61,243 bases of DNA, taken from positions 1 to 61,243 of the forward strand of contig DISL01000051.1 in NCBI GenBank assembly GCA_002421845.1. The letters run 5' to 3'. The notes under the pieces are model-generated. The model did no database searches. It saw nothing but the letters and a program-made list of their open reading frames with translations, and was not told where the DNA came from. Numbering within the stretch: the first letter of the stretch is position 1; the number at the start of each line of letters is the position of its first letter. The DNA is from Epsilonproteobacteria bacterium UBA6211. GTDB lineage: Bacteria > Campylobacterota > Campylobacteria > Campylobacterales > Arcobacteraceae. A program made the position numbers and the translations under genes. Of the stretch, positions 1 to 8,764 are shown in pieces.

Positions 1-147
1 GATGAAGAATCTGCAGCAAAATATGAGGTGTTGATTGAAGATTTGGATAAACAGATACATACAAAACCACAAGATATAGCCAATATGATTTCTTTATTGT
101 TAAATGAAGCAGACGGTGGCGGATCATCAAAAGGAAAGGGTAGATAA
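1..147 (+). CDS. fliF: Flagellar MS-ring protein FliF, C-terminal end (partial)
   Basis: The frame open from base 1 encodes 48 residues ending in a Gly/Ser/Lys-rich tail and stops at 145-147. The segment KPQDIANMISLLLNEA looks like the cytoplasmic FliF tail that binds the N-terminal domain of FliG. The stop codon overlaps the fliG start by one base (TAATG), the usual fliF-fliG coupling. FliF forms the membrane-embedded MS ring. Only this tail is visible, so identity rests on the sequence pattern plus the fliG-fliH neighbours. Confidence 0.8.
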   Translation, partial: DEESAAKYEVLIEDLDKQIHTKPQDIANMISLLLNEADGGGSSKGKGR

Positions 148-1148
148 TGGCTGAAGAGAAAGACTCACTAAAAGGGATGTCTATGCTTGAAAAAGTTGCA
201 AATTTTTGTGTACTTATCGGTGAAGAAGCAACTATTAAAATTTTTCAACACCTCCCAAAAGATACTGTTGAGAGAATAACAACTTCAATATCTACAATAA
301 GAACGGTAGATAAGGAAGTCTCTTTAGCCATATTAAATGAATTTTATGTATTGGCACGTTCTAGCGGTTTTATAAATTCCGGTGGTTTTGACTATGCAAA
401 AGATATTTTATATAAAACTTTGGGTAAAGAAGAAGCAGAGAGAATTTTGGCAAAACTGTCAAAAATGCATATGGCTTCACAGTCTTTTACTTACCTAAAT
501 GCTATCAATCCAAAACAACTTGCCGACTTTATCAAAGATGAATCTCCTCAAACTATGGCAGTAATATTATCTCATATGGAACCTGCAAAAGCTGCCGAGG
601 TATTGACTCAACTAGATGAGGATATAAGAGTAAAGGTAACCATGCAAATGGCTACCATAAAAGATGTATCACCTGATGTTGTAAGGACTATGTCTGTTGT
701 TTTGGAGAAAAAACTAGAATCATTGTTATCGTCTATCGTAGATGTAGGTGGAGTGAAGGTTGTAGCAGATATGCTAAATCGTCTTGGTCCAAAAGCACAG
801 GATATTCTCAAAAATATAGAGGGAGTTGATAGTACACTTTCTCAAAGAATTAAAGAAAATATGTTCGTATTTGAAGATTTAATTAGTCTTGATACAGAAT
901 ATGTACAAAAAATATTACAAAACGTTGATATGGCAGATGTGGCAATAGCTATGAAAAATGCTGCTCCTGAAGATATAGATAAAGTAACATCAGCAATGAG
1001 TCAAAGAGCAAAAGATAGATTCCTTGAAGAGTCTGAAATGCTTACTAAGGTAAAAATTAAAGATATTGAAGTCGCTCAAAGAAAAATGTTGGATGTTGCA
1101 CAAAAAATGATTGAAGACGGTACAATAGATAGAGGAATGGAACAATAA
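147..1148 (+). CDS. fliG: Flagellar motor switch protein FliG
   Basis: 333 residues, normal family length. FliG is the rotor protein that contacts the stator and, with FliM/FliN/FliY, sets rotation direction. The N-terminal domain (about 1-100) follows the FliF-binding pattern. The middle domain contains the EHPQ-like stretch DESPQTMAVILSHMEP near residue 131. The C-terminal domain (about 230-333) has the charged torque helix with the pattern FEDLISLD...VDMADVAIAMK. The start overlaps the fliF stop by one base and the stop overlaps fliH by one base, so fliF-fliG-fliH are translationally coupled. Confidence 0.96.
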   Translation: MAEEKDSLKGMSMLEKVANFCVLIGEEATIKIFQHLPKDTVERITTSISTIRTVDKEVSLAILNEFYVLARSSGFINSGGFDYAKDILYKTLGKEEAERILAKLSKMHMASQSFTYLNAINPKQLADFIKDESPQTMAVILSHMEPAKAAEVLTQLDEDIRVKVTMQMATIKDVSPDVVRTMSVVLEKKLESLLSSIVDVGGVKVVADMLNRLGPKAQDILKNIEGVDSTLSQRIKENMFVFEDLISLDTEYVQKILQNVDMADVAIAMKNAAPEDIDKVTSAMSQRAKDRFLEESEMLTKVKIKDIEVAQRKMLDVAQKMIEDGTIDRGMEQ

Positions 1149-1822
1149 TGGCCATAAATAATGTAACCACCGGTGCTAAGATTGTTAAACAAAAAGATGA
1201 TGGGGTAGTTCCATACCAATTAGGTGCATTTATGGGCAATGTTTCAGAGCCTGATATGCCTAATTTTCACAAAGCTGGGAATGCTGTTTTACACTCTCAA
1301 TCGGACATAAACTCATCCATACAAAGTAGTGCTGATTTAGGTAAGATTTTTGAGGAATTAAACAATATAAAAACTAAAATTGACAACATAGAATCAAACG
1401 GTGTAGGTTCAAAAGAGCTTGATAAGCAAGTTGTAACGGCGATAAAAGAACTCAAGCAATATGCCTCTTTTTTTGAACAAGCAACATTTGCGTTGGAAGC
1501 AAAAATTTTAAAAACTTCTATGTCGATAGCAAAAAAAATAATTTCTATCGAACTTGGTGAAAATTCATCTAAAATAGCTAAAGAAACTATTAATAATATT
1601 CTTGCCAAAATTAAGACGGCATCTAAGATAACGATACATTTAAACCCTAAAGACTACGCCGTATTAAAACACGATTTACAGTTACAACCTTTTATCGTAT
1701 TAAATGAAGACCCGAATGTAACTGCCGGAGGTGTAGTTATAGCTAGTGACCTTGGAAATTTTGATGGAAATATAGAAGCAAAAATTACTTCTATGGTTGA
1801 AACATTGGACTCTATCGTATAA
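1148..1822 (+). CDS. fliH: Flagellar assembly protein FliH
   Basis: 224 residues. FliH binds the export ATPase FliI and regulates and docks it at the C-ring. The central part (about 60-130) is helical and coiled-coil-like. The C-terminal 90 residues carry the FliH/YscL pattern, including KITIHLNPKDYAVL and the AGGVVIASDLGNFDG stretch. It follows fliG with a one-base overlap. Its partner gene fliI lies 21 kb downstream, so the ATPase complex is encoded in two parts of the cluster. Confidence 0.88.
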   Translation: MAINNVTTGAKIVKQKDDGVVPYQLGAFMGNVSEPDMPNFHKAGNAVLHSQSDINSSIQSSADLGKIFEELNNIKTKIDNIESNGVGSKELDKQVVTAIKELKQYASFFEQATFALEAKILKTSMSIAKKIISIELGENSSKIAKETINNILAKIKTASKITIHLNPKDYAVLKHDLQLQPFIVLNEDPNVTAGGVVIASDLGNFDGNIEAKITSMVETLDSIV

Positions 1823-1890
1823 CTTTTCTTTATCTTAGTTTAACTTTCATAAAAACTTCTTTTTAGTTTGCTTTCTTATTATTTTTGTGC

Positions 1891-1896
1891 TATAAT
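1891..1896 (+). promoter_or_regulatory. Sigma70-type -10 box upstream of fliN
   Basis: A perfect TATAAT preceded by TGTGC (extended -10 context) lies about 30 bases before the fliN start, in the 100-base gap after fliH. T-rich DNA precedes it, as in Campylobacterota vegetative promoters where the -35 is weak. It suggests that fliN-flgD-flgE forms its own transcription unit under the housekeeping sigma factor. Confidence 0.6.
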
Positions 1897-1925
1897 TTAT
1901 CAAAATAAAAATTTGGATATTGGTG

Positions 1926-2213
1926 ATGGAAATAAGCGATAGAGATTATGATGTTTTAGTAGATACTGAAATTGTAGTTGATGTAATGCTTGGTAGCTGT
2001 CATATCAGTATGAAAGAGTTTTTGGAACTAGGTGAGGGTGATATAATAGCCCTTGACAAAACTGCAGGTGCCGGTGGTGATATTTATGTGAATAAGCGAA
2101 TAGTTGGCACGGGTGATATTATAGTTATGGATGAGAAACTAGCTGTTAGGGTTCAAGATGCTATGGATTCTGACAATGTTGTTAGATATTTCTTTGAAGA
2201 AGGACTAAATTAA
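1926..2213 (+). CDS. fliN: Flagellar motor switch protein FliN
   Basis: 95 residues from the ATG at 1926; in-frame TTG (1920) and GTG (1923) codons just upstream are possible alternatives. The protein is essentially one SpoA/FliN C-ring domain, with VDVMLGSCHISMKEFLELGEGDII and the C-terminal KRIVGTGDIIVMDEKLAVRV pattern. It should form the lower C-ring with FliG and the fliY product encoded at 9162. A TATAAT box lies about 30 bases upstream. It is followed after 11 bases by flgD. Confidence 0.9.
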   Translation: MEISDRDYDVLVDTEIVVDVMLGSCHISMKEFLELGEGDIIALDKTAGAGGDIYVNKRIVGTGDIIVMDEKLAVRVQDAMDSDNVVRYFFEEGLN

Positions 2214-2224
2214 AAGGATTTAAA

Positions 2225-2704
2225 ATGGCAGTAGAGAATGTACAAACTTCAACAAAAGCTGATGCTTACGGTAATGCTTATACCACGGCTATTTCAAATG
2301 ATAAGTTAACAAATCAAGATTTCTTGAAACTTATGCTTACAGAGCTTCAAATGCAAGATCCTACAAAACCTATGGATTCACAAAATATGCTTCAATCACA
2401 AATGCAAATGAGTGCTATAGAGACAAACCTTCAGACAATAGAGACTATGAAGTCTTTGCAAAAATCTTTTGCACAAAGTGCTTTATCACAGTCGGCTAAT
2501 ATGATAGGTCATATTATAGAAAACGGTGAATACGGTGATACAGGTGCGTACAAGGAGTTTTATGTAGGTGCCGTTGAGTCTATAGACGGTGATATAATGC
2601 TTCATGCTTATCAAGTTTTGGGATATGATTCTGAAACTTCAGAGTATATTCTTTCAAAAGAAAAAGAACTGTTAAATTTAAATAGTATTACAAAGATTAA
2701 CTAA
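2225..2704 (+). CDS. flgD: Flagellar hook-capping protein FlgD (short form)
   Basis: 159 residues. FlgD caps the growing hook and supports polymerisation of FlgE. The conserved N-terminal core is clear: LTNQDFLKLMLTELQMQDPTKPMDS at about residues 30-54, then a Gln/Met-rich helical region. Many FlgD proteins are longer and carry tudor/FnIII domains after this; here only about 70 residues follow (ENGEYGDTG...), so the C-terminal part is reduced. The start is preceded by AAAAGGA. It directly precedes two hook-type genes, as expected. Confidence 0.9.
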   Translation: MAVENVQTSTKADAYGNAYTTAISNDKLTNQDFLKLMLTELQMQDPTKPMDSQNMLQSQMQMSAIETNLQTIETMKSLQKSFAQSALSQSANMIGHIIENGEYGDTGAYKEFYVGAVESIDGDIMLHAYQVLGYDSETSEYILSKEKELLNLNSITKIN

Positions 2705-2713
2705 GGATTTAAG

Positions 2714-4171
2714 ATGATAGGTGCATTGTACAATGGAATATCTGGTCTTAGTGCTTTTCAACAAGCTTTAAATAGTGAGTCAAACAATATATCAAACGTT
2801 AATACGGCAGGTTATAAAAGTGATAGTGTAACATTTGCCGATATGATGTATCAACAAGGTATAGGTAAAGGTGCTAGTCTTCAGTCTGTACAAAAGAGTT
2901 TTACGCAAGGTAATCTTAAAATAACCGGTAATCCTTACGATATGGCTATAGACGGTAAAGGTTTCTTTATGGTCAAAGGTCAAAGAGAAGAGATTTATTA
3001 TACCCGTGCCGGTGATTTTAGAATGGGTACCGATGGAACTTTGCAAACACCTAGTGGACTTAATGTAATGGGATTCCCTATCGGTCCGGTTAGTTCCGTT
3101 TCTTCAAATCCTTTGATTACTCAGTTCACATCGGCTTATGATAAATATTTGGGTTCTCAACTTGTTATTGAAGATAGTGAGGTTCTAACTTTTAATGCTA
3201 GAGCTACGGATTATACAAGTAGTGCTACAAGTGATTTAAGTGCCATGAGCGGTAACGGTTATAAAACTGCAGGTGCAAAGGTGGCTGATGTTGAAGCTTT
3301 GGCTACTTACTATAGACAAAAACTTTCTGAATTAGCTCCGGTGCTTAGTGCCGGAACACCAAGCGAAGCACAGGTAAGTACGATAAATTATTCTGATTTT
3401 GCTACGAAATTGGTAGCCGAGGGTGATTATGTGGAAGTATTTGTAAACAATACAGTTTATAGACAGTCATTTGATACAGACGCACAGACGACGATGAATA
3501 AACTATCAGACCAAGTTTCTTCGGCAAAAGGACTAACAAGTAGTGTAGATTCTACCGGACTTTTAACTATCACATCTTTAATCCCTGGGCAGAAGGTAAC
3601 CATAGCAAATCCAAAAATAAATGATGATGATTATTTGGTAAATACGGTTACCGATGCCGTAAAAGGTAGTGGACTAGCTGCCGTTGATAGTGCAAGGGTT
3701 GCCTTGCAAACAGCAGTTGAGAGAGCCGGAGCTGAGTTCTTGGAACTTACAAATAGGGTAGATTTATCTAACACTGCAGCTTTGCAAGTAGATAAAATAC
3801 AATTAAAACTTGATAATCTAGGTATCAGTACAAACGGATTTGGAACACCTGAGGTTGTGAACGGTGTTATACTTATGAATCAAGGTGACCACTCTTATGT
3901 ACTTGGTAAGGTAAGTACATCTTATTTCACGGATGTACATAGTCTCAAGCCACTAGGTGAAAATTTGTACGGCAAAACTTTTGCTAGTGGAGAGCCTATA
4001 GAAGCAGGGCAACTTAATAGTGTAAAAAATACTATTTTAGAGATGAGTAATGCCGAACTAGGAACTAGCTTGACAAATCTAATGGTTTATCAAAGGGCAT
4101 TTGAAGCAAATTCGAAAGCTATTACCACAAGTGATGAGTTTTTGAATGTGGCTATACAGCTTAAGAAATAG
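2714..4171 (+). CDS. flgE: Flagellar hook protein FlgE (copy 1)
   Basis: 485 residues. The N-terminal rod/hook signature (MIGALYNGISGLSAFQQAL, SNNISNVNTAGYKSD) and C-terminal signature (LMVYQRAFEANSKAITTSDE) form the coiled D0 core shared by FlgE/FlgF/FlgG. The FGNLKITGNPYDMAIDGKGFF-like motif is at about residues 75-95 (here QGNLKITGN...). The central D1/D2 region is variable. It sits directly after flgD and is followed by a longer paralogue with the same ends. Which of the two is the main hook subunit cannot be decided from sequence. Confidence 0.9.
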   Translation: MIGALYNGISGLSAFQQALNSESNNISNVNTAGYKSDSVTFADMMYQQGIGKGASLQSVQKSFTQGNLKITGNPYDMAIDGKGFFMVKGQREEIYYTRAGDFRMGTDGTLQTPSGLNVMGFPIGPVSSVSSNPLITQFTSAYDKYLGSQLVIEDSEVLTFNARATDYTSSATSDLSAMSGNGYKTAGAKVADVEALATYYRQKLSELAPVLSAGTPSEAQVSTINYSDFATKLVAEGDYVEVFVNNTVYRQSFDTDAQTTMNKLSDQVSSAKGLTSSVDSTGLLTITSLIPGQKVTIANPKINDDDYLVNTVTDAVKGSGLAAVDSARVALQTAVERAGAEFLELTNRVDLSNTAALQVDKIQLKLDNLGISTNGFGTPEVVNGVILMNQGDHSYVLGKVSTSYFTDVHSLKPLGENLYGKTFASGEPIEAGQLNSVKNTILEMSNAELGTSLTNLMVYQRAFEANSKAITTSDEFLNVAIQLKK

Positions 4172-4299
4172 GTAGTATATTTAGTAATTGGTTATTGGTA
4201 GGAGATTATCAATGCCTGATTACTAGATGTTTATAGTTTAGCTCTTAAAAAAGAGTTAAATTATGAACATTGTTTGTTCAGATGGTAAATGGAGGGTAG

Positions 4300-4327
4300 T
4301 TTTACCTTTTACCTTTTACCTTTTACC
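4300..4327 (+). repeat. Heptamer array, 4 x TTTTACC
   Basis: Four perfect tandem copies of TTTTACC (28 bp) end 19 bases before the ATG of the second hook gene. A GGTAAA at 4284-4289 could pair with the first unit. The array shares its unit with 8765-8792 and 48159-48193. The surrounding 175-base gap also holds a short CTCTT...AAGAG hairpin around 4242-4255. Confidence 0.9.
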
Positions 4328-4346
4328 TCATAAAAAAGGATTTAAA

Positions 4347-6248
4347 ATGATTGGCGCACTATGGACAGGAATTTCGGGATTGTCTTCACACCAAAAAGCT
4401 TTGGATAATGAAGCAACAAATATTGCCAATGTTAATACGGTAGGATACAAAGCATCTAGAATCTCTTTCGCAGATCAGATGTATCAAGATAAAATCGGTA
4501 AGGGCTCAAAAGTCCTTGATGCAGAAAAACTATACACTCAAGGTAACCTAAAAGTTACTGGCGTAAGCTTTGACATGGCATTATCCGGTCAGGGATTTTT
4601 TACGGTAAGTGATACTAGAAGTAGTGGAAGTAGTGAGACGTACTATACAAGAGCAGGAAACTTTCGTATGGGTGAAGATGGAACTCTTCAAGATGCAGCA
4701 GGTAATAAGGTACAAGGTTGGGCTATGGCAGACGTGGATGCTGAAACTGACGTAAAAACAACCAATCCAAATATTACATATTTTACAAATGATTATACAA
4801 AACTTGCAGCATCAAAAATAATAAGACATAATAACAAAATAGAGACTATTACTGCTAAAATGACAGATTATACTCAAACTGCTACAGCTGATGCCGCGAG
4901 TGTATTTACAGGTGCCGGACTTAAAACAAAATCCGGTAAGATTTCTGATGTTGAGGCATTGATAAGTGAATACAATACTAAACTTACTGCTTATCAGTCA
5001 AATCCTGCAGCTACATCTTCACCATCTATAGCTCAAACTAGTTTTGTAAGATTTCCTCTTGACAGTACCGCTAGTGGTGACGGTGACCAAATGTATGTAT
5101 ATATAAACGGCACAAAATATTCTCAAAGTTTTGATACCGACTATGCAACTACTATGAAAAAATTAGCGGATCAAATATCTGCTATTCCAGGCTTTAAAGC
5201 ATACACTGCAGCCGGAGCAAGTGGAAGTATAGCCGAAACTACTGATGATGCTGCATTAAATACTGCTTTGACTGGTGGAGCTTTGAAAATAGAGTCTTTA
5301 ATTCCAGGTAAAATTTTTACCGTTGGTGAAGTAGCTGAAGCATCTGGTAGTATTACGTCTGTCGGTAGTGTTGTAAGTACGCAAGGAACACCTGCTGTAA
5401 TAGGTACAGGTTTTGGTGCAGTTAAAAGTGCACAAGAAGCTCTACTAAAAGCAGTAAGTGGACAACAAAGGGATGTTTATACAACTACCGATATAGGTAC
5501 AATGAACGGTACGGATGATTATACTTATCAAATATCTATATATAATGCCGATACAAAGGCTAATATTGATGTGCCTACCGTAGCATTGGCTATTACAAAC
5601 CCTGCTGATATTGATGATATTATTACGGCTATCAACGCAGATGCTAGTTTAAGTACATATGTAGTAGCAAAAAATGTAAACGGTGCTATGGTGGTTGAGG
5701 TAAAACCTGAATTTGCAGGTTATAGTATAAACGGTTCTTTAGAAAATACTACAACATCAACCGTTATAGAAAAAAATTCAGCATATAGCGGTTGGAGTGG
5801 AGCAGGTGCAGAGTTTATTCAAATGATAAATACCGTTGACCAAACTGCATCACAAGATAGTCTGCAATTACGTTTGGATGTTCTAAATATATCTGATTCA
5901 GCTTTTGGTGAGTTTAGTGTAGATAGTACCGGTCTTATTACTATGAAACAAGACGGTGCTGAGTATGCTATAGGTCAAGTTGCTATTGCACTGTTTAATA
6001 ATGAAAGAGGACTTGTTCCTATAGGTGATAACTTAGTGAAAAAGTCAAGTGAATCAGGTGAACCTATATTTAATGTAAACAACGACAAAACTGCTAAGAT
6101 AGAGGGAAAAACACTAGAGCTTTCTACTGCAGACCTTTCAGAGTCACTGGTAAATCTAATGGTTTTCCAAAGAGCTTTTGAAGCAAATGCAAAATCAATC
6201 ACTACAAGTGATGAGTTGCTAAATACATTGATTAACTTGAAAAGATAA
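4347..6248 (+). CDS. flgE2: Flagellar hook protein FlgE (copy 2, larger)
   Basis: 633 residues from the ATG at 4347. This start has an AAAAGGA ribosome site 6 bases upstream and aligns with the conserved MIGALWTGISGLS start. An open frame extends up to 4263 but runs through the heptamer array and is not family-like. N-terminal ATNIANVNTVGYKAS and C-terminal LMVFQRAFEANAKSITTSDE match copy 1. The central part is about 150 residues longer, Ser/Thr/Ala-rich, with repeated short Asn/Asp motifs typical of surface-exposed hook domains. A strong terminator follows immediately. Confidence 0.9.
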   Translation: MIGALWTGISGLSSHQKALDNEATNIANVNTVGYKASRISFADQMYQDKIGKGSKVLDAEKLYTQGNLKVTGVSFDMALSGQGFFTVSDTRSSGSSETYYTRAGNFRMGEDGTLQDAAGNKVQGWAMADVDAETDVKTTNPNITYFTNDYTKLAASKIIRHNNKIETITAKMTDYTQTATADAASVFTGAGLKTKSGKISDVEALISEYNTKLTAYQSNPAATSSPSIAQTSFVRFPLDSTASGDGDQMYVYINGTKYSQSFDTDYATTMKKLADQISAIPGFKAYTAAGASGSIAETTDDAALNTALTGGALKIESLIPGKIFTVGEVAEASGSITSVGSVVSTQGTPAVIGTGFGAVKSAQEALLKAVSGQQRDVYTTTDIGTMNGTDDYTYQISIYNADTKANIDVPTVALAITNPADIDDIITAINADASLSTYVVAKNVNGAMVVEVKPEFAGYSINGSLENTTTSTVIEKNSAYSGWSGAGAEFIQMINTVDQTASQDSLQLRLDVLNISDSAFGEFSVDSTGLITMKQDGAEYAIGQVAIALFNNERGLVPIGDNLVKKSSESGEPIFNVNNDKTAKIEGKTLELSTADLSESLVNLMVFQRAFEANAKSITTSDELLNTLINLKR

Positions 6249-6250
6249 TT

Positions 6251-6279
6251 AAAACTGCTTGGAATTTCCAAGCAGTTTT
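6251..6279 (+). terminator. Intrinsic terminator after flgE2
   Basis: A perfect 14-bp stem (AAAACTGCTTGGAA / TTCCAAGCAGTTTT) with a one-base centre lies 2 bases after the flgE2 stop. The A- and T-ends could act on both strands. It closes the fliN-flgD-flgE-flgE2 unit. Confidence 0.85.
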
Positions 6280-6285
6280 AAAATG

Positions 6286-6392
6286 AATAACTAATAATTA
6301 ATAGTTAATAATTTATGAGTTGCTTTGCAACAATTTTAAATATCGCTTTAGCGATACGATAGTTATTAATTATTAGTTACTAACTATTAATT
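6286..6392. repeat. Composite repeat: inverted AT heptamer arrays around two hairpins
   Basis: The left array (6286-6313) is four units AATAACT, AATAATT, AATAGTT, AATAATT. The right array (6361-6388) is AGTTATT, AATTATT, AGTTACT, AACTATT, which are reverse complements of the same unit family. Between them are two small hairpins, GTTGC-TTT-GCAAC (6319-6331) and TATCGC-TTTA-GCGATA (6341-6356). The whole looks like a small mobile or foldable element inserted between the terminator and the next gene. A similar, more degenerate arrangement is at 26971-27039. Confidence 0.75.
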
Positions 6393-6408
6393 AAAAGGTG
6401 GTTTTTAT

Positions 6409-6738
6409 TTGGAGAATTTTGTACTTACCATAGTTCTTGGGGTTTTAGCATTATACTTTTTTGCTAGTAAAAACGTATATGTTTCACTTTATAGAAAAGT
6501 AAATGAAGAAAAAGAGTTATTGCAAGAACAAAACGAAAAACTTCAAGATTTGATAACAAAAAGTGAAAGACAGGTTAAAGGCTCTGTAAAGACACTAGAA
6601 GATACACACAATAACTTACACACTGCACGTGAGGATTTACAAAAGCTTAGGCTTGAAAATACTGAATTAAAACATAGAATTACAAGTTTACAAAATAGGG
6701 TAGATGAGCTATATGCTCAAGTTAATACCATGGTATAA
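6409..6738 (+). CDS. Small membrane-anchored coiled-coil protein, unknown
   Basis: 109 residues from a TTG start with AAGGTGG 7 bases upstream. Residues about 4-19 form a transmembrane helix, and most of the rest (30-105) is a charged heptad-rich coiled coil (EEKELLQEQNEKLQDL, LRLENTELKHRITSLQNRVDEL). I do not recognise a named family. It precedes the secreted TPR protein by one base between stop and start, inside the flagellar cluster. A role in motor assembly or anchoring of a periplasmic partner is plausible but only inferred. Orientation of the coiled coil relative to the membrane is not clear. Confidence 0.7.
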   Translation: MENFVLTIVLGVLALYFFASKNVYVSLYRKVNEEKELLQEQNEKLQDLITKSERQVKGSVKTLEDTHNNLHTAREDLQKLRLENTELKHRITSLQNRVDELYAQVNTMV

Positions 6739-6739
6739 T

Positions 6740-8734
6740 ATGAAAAAAATTTACATATTTTGTTTTTTGTTTTTCGCTATTTTACTAAATGCTAATACAC
6801 TAAAATCACAGCCGGACATAATATTTGACTACAAAAGTTTGGTGGATTCAAAAAACAAAATTGAGCTTCATCTGGAGTTTAATAAAGCTGTAAGACTTAT
6901 GGAACAGCAAAAATACAAAGAGGCTATAGAAAGCTTCAAAAAAAGTTCTTCAATGCTACAAGTACCGTCATATCTTAATATGGCGATAGCATATTACAAT
7001 ATAGAAAATTTTGATGAGGCAAAAAAGTATTTTGCTATGATTTATGAAAATCCTGAAAATATTTATGATGAATCTTATGCTTATATGAGTTCTAGTTACT
7101 ATCTATATCAGATTACAAATGATGAAAAATATTTGGAATCTATTTTGGCAACAACAAAAAGAGCTTCCAATCTAAATGAACAAATAAAGTCGTTACTTGT
7201 AGATACTCTTATCCTTCTTAAGGAGTATTCTAAAGCTTTGGATGTACTAAATACGATGGAATATGAACATGATTTTAAAAAAGCATTGCTATATATCAAA
7301 ATGCAAAACTTTACACAAGCAGAGATTTTTTTGGAACGTGCAAATGCAAAAACTCTTAATCCGGAACTAAAGCAAAAAATATTATGGCTAAAAGTATATA
7401 AAAATCTAAAAACCAGTGATTTGACGAAATTAATTGAAAACTTGGTGGAGATTGATAAAGATAGAGATAGGTTCAAGGCACATTTTGCATTACCTTTGGT
7501 GTTGTCTTTTAATAAACAAAAATATTCAAACTCAACTTATTTGCAAAGGGTTACTAATTTTGATGAGACTCGTGTTAGTGATTTTTTGTTTTATTTTGCA
7601 CCTTTTATTTTCTCTGATACGCAAGAGATTATTTTTGATACTGCTAAGGGATTTATTTATAAATCTGAACAAAGTTTAAATAGACTTGATAGTATGATGG
7701 TTTATAATACCACATTACTTGAACACATCAAAAAAGACCCTGTCATAAGGGTAAATGAATTATCTAAGATTATTAAGACTAGCTCTAAATCCTATGAATT
7801 TTATAATCTAGGACTTGCTTATGCTCAAATTTTTGATTTTCATAATGCATATAAAAATTTCTCAAAAGCTTATATGTTAAACCCAGGTAATAAACTTTAT
7901 GCTGCTATGACGCTTATAAGTGCAAAGAGGATAAATCTTGATATAAAAGAGAAAAAATATATCGAATCAAATATGCTTAGCAACGAAGGACTTTACAATT
8001 ATTTCGGACAAATGCTCTATAAACTCGGTGTCAATAATAAATTACAAGTTAAAATAATGGTCAATGACCCTGTTTTTGCAGATAGTATATTTGTGAAGTC
8101 TATGGAGTTTTTGGAAGCTATGAAAGAAGAAAAAGCAATCCCTAAAAATAGTAGGTTACTCAAAGACCATACAAAAGAGCCGATGGTATTTTTGCTTAAT
8201 CTTCTAAAAAAAGGGGATAAAGAAAATGAGTTTCAGTATTTTTCAAGATTACAAGATAAGGTACCGTTGAAATTCAATAATAACTTTTTGCAAGGACCTT
8301 TACTTATAACAGATTTTTATATGGATATGCTAAAAGGGATAGGTATGCTCTCTTTTGCAAATTTTGAGATTTACGGTAATAAAACACCGACATATCTTAG
8401 AACACAAGCCCTTAAGGAGCTTCATATAGGTAATCCTAAAAAAGCTTTGGATATATTGGAAAATTTACAGTACACCTATAAAATGGAAGATAAATTTACA
8501 TTATATTTACAAGTAGCGGCATATCTCCAAGCGGGTATGTTAAATGAAGCAGTACTTACAATATCACTTATTAAAAGTCTTTTAAAGGATCATGGAGCTG
8601 ATTTCTTAACAGGTGTTATGCTTATAAACGAACTGAAATTATCTGCTATAAATCAATACTTCAAATACCCTTATGAGGACTCTTTGATAGATATTGAACT
8701 TGTAGGATTTGATAAAATCTTAGAAAATTTTTAA
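6740..8734 (+). CDS. Secreted TPR protein, possible flagellar motor scaffold (PflB-like?)
   Basis: 664 residues from the ATG at 6740, which gives a clean signal peptide (MKKIYIFCFLFFAILLNANT). The start at 6704 would add 12 unlikely residues and overlap the previous gene. Helical repeats of TPR type recur throughout, for example FNKAVRLMEQQKYKEAIESFKK (about 50-70), YLNMAIAYYNIENFDEAKKYF, YEFYNLGLAYAQIFDFHNAYKNFSKAY and LKELHIGNPKKALDILENL near the C-terminus. Campylobacter motors need two periplasmic TPR proteins, PflA and PflB; this and the 664-residue product at 20383 are candidates. Assignment to PflB is a guess from location and architecture; the C-terminal half has no motif I can match. 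Confidence 0.7.
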   Translation: MKKIYIFCFLFFAILLNANTLKSQPDIIFDYKSLVDSKNKIELHLEFNKAVRLMEQQKYKEAIESFKKSSSMLQVPSYLNMAIAYYNIENFDEAKKYFAMIYENPENIYDESYAYMSSSYYLYQITNDEKYLESILATTKRASNLNEQIKSLLVDTLILLKEYSKALDVLNTMEYEHDFKKALLYIKMQNFTQAEIFLERANAKTLNPELKQKILWLKVYKNLKTSDLTKLIENLVEIDKDRDRFKAHFALPLVLSFNKQKYSNSTYLQRVTNFDETRVSDFLFYFAPFIFSDTQEIIFDTAKGFIYKSEQSLNRLDSMMVYNTTLLEHIKKDPVIRVNELSKIIKTSSKSYEFYNLGLAYAQIFDFHNAYKNFSKAYMLNPGNKLYAAMTLISAKRINLDIKEKKYIESNMLSNEGLYNYFGQMLYKLGVNNKLQVKIMVNDPVFADSIFVKSMEFLEAMKEEKAIPKNSRLLKDHTKEPMVFLLNLLKKGDKENEFQYFSRLQDKVPLKFNNNFLQGPLLITDFYMDMLKGIGMLSFANFEIYGNKTPTYLRTQALKELHIGNPKKALDILENLQYTYKMEDKFTLYLQVAAYLQAGMLNEAVLTISLIKSLLKDHGADFLTGVMLINELKLSAINQYFKYPYEDSLIDIELVGFDKILENF

Positions 8735-8764
8735 AAAACTTTACAATTATTTTATTTTCATCTA

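Noticed and set aside
4239..4262. Terminator after the first hook gene
   Set aside because: CTCTT-AAAA-AAGAG is a short hairpin without a T-run; not convincing.
4263..4346. Upstream start for the second hook protein
   Set aside because: The extra residues come from the heptamer array and non-coding DNA; the ATG at 4347 has a proper ribosome site and the conserved MIGAL start.
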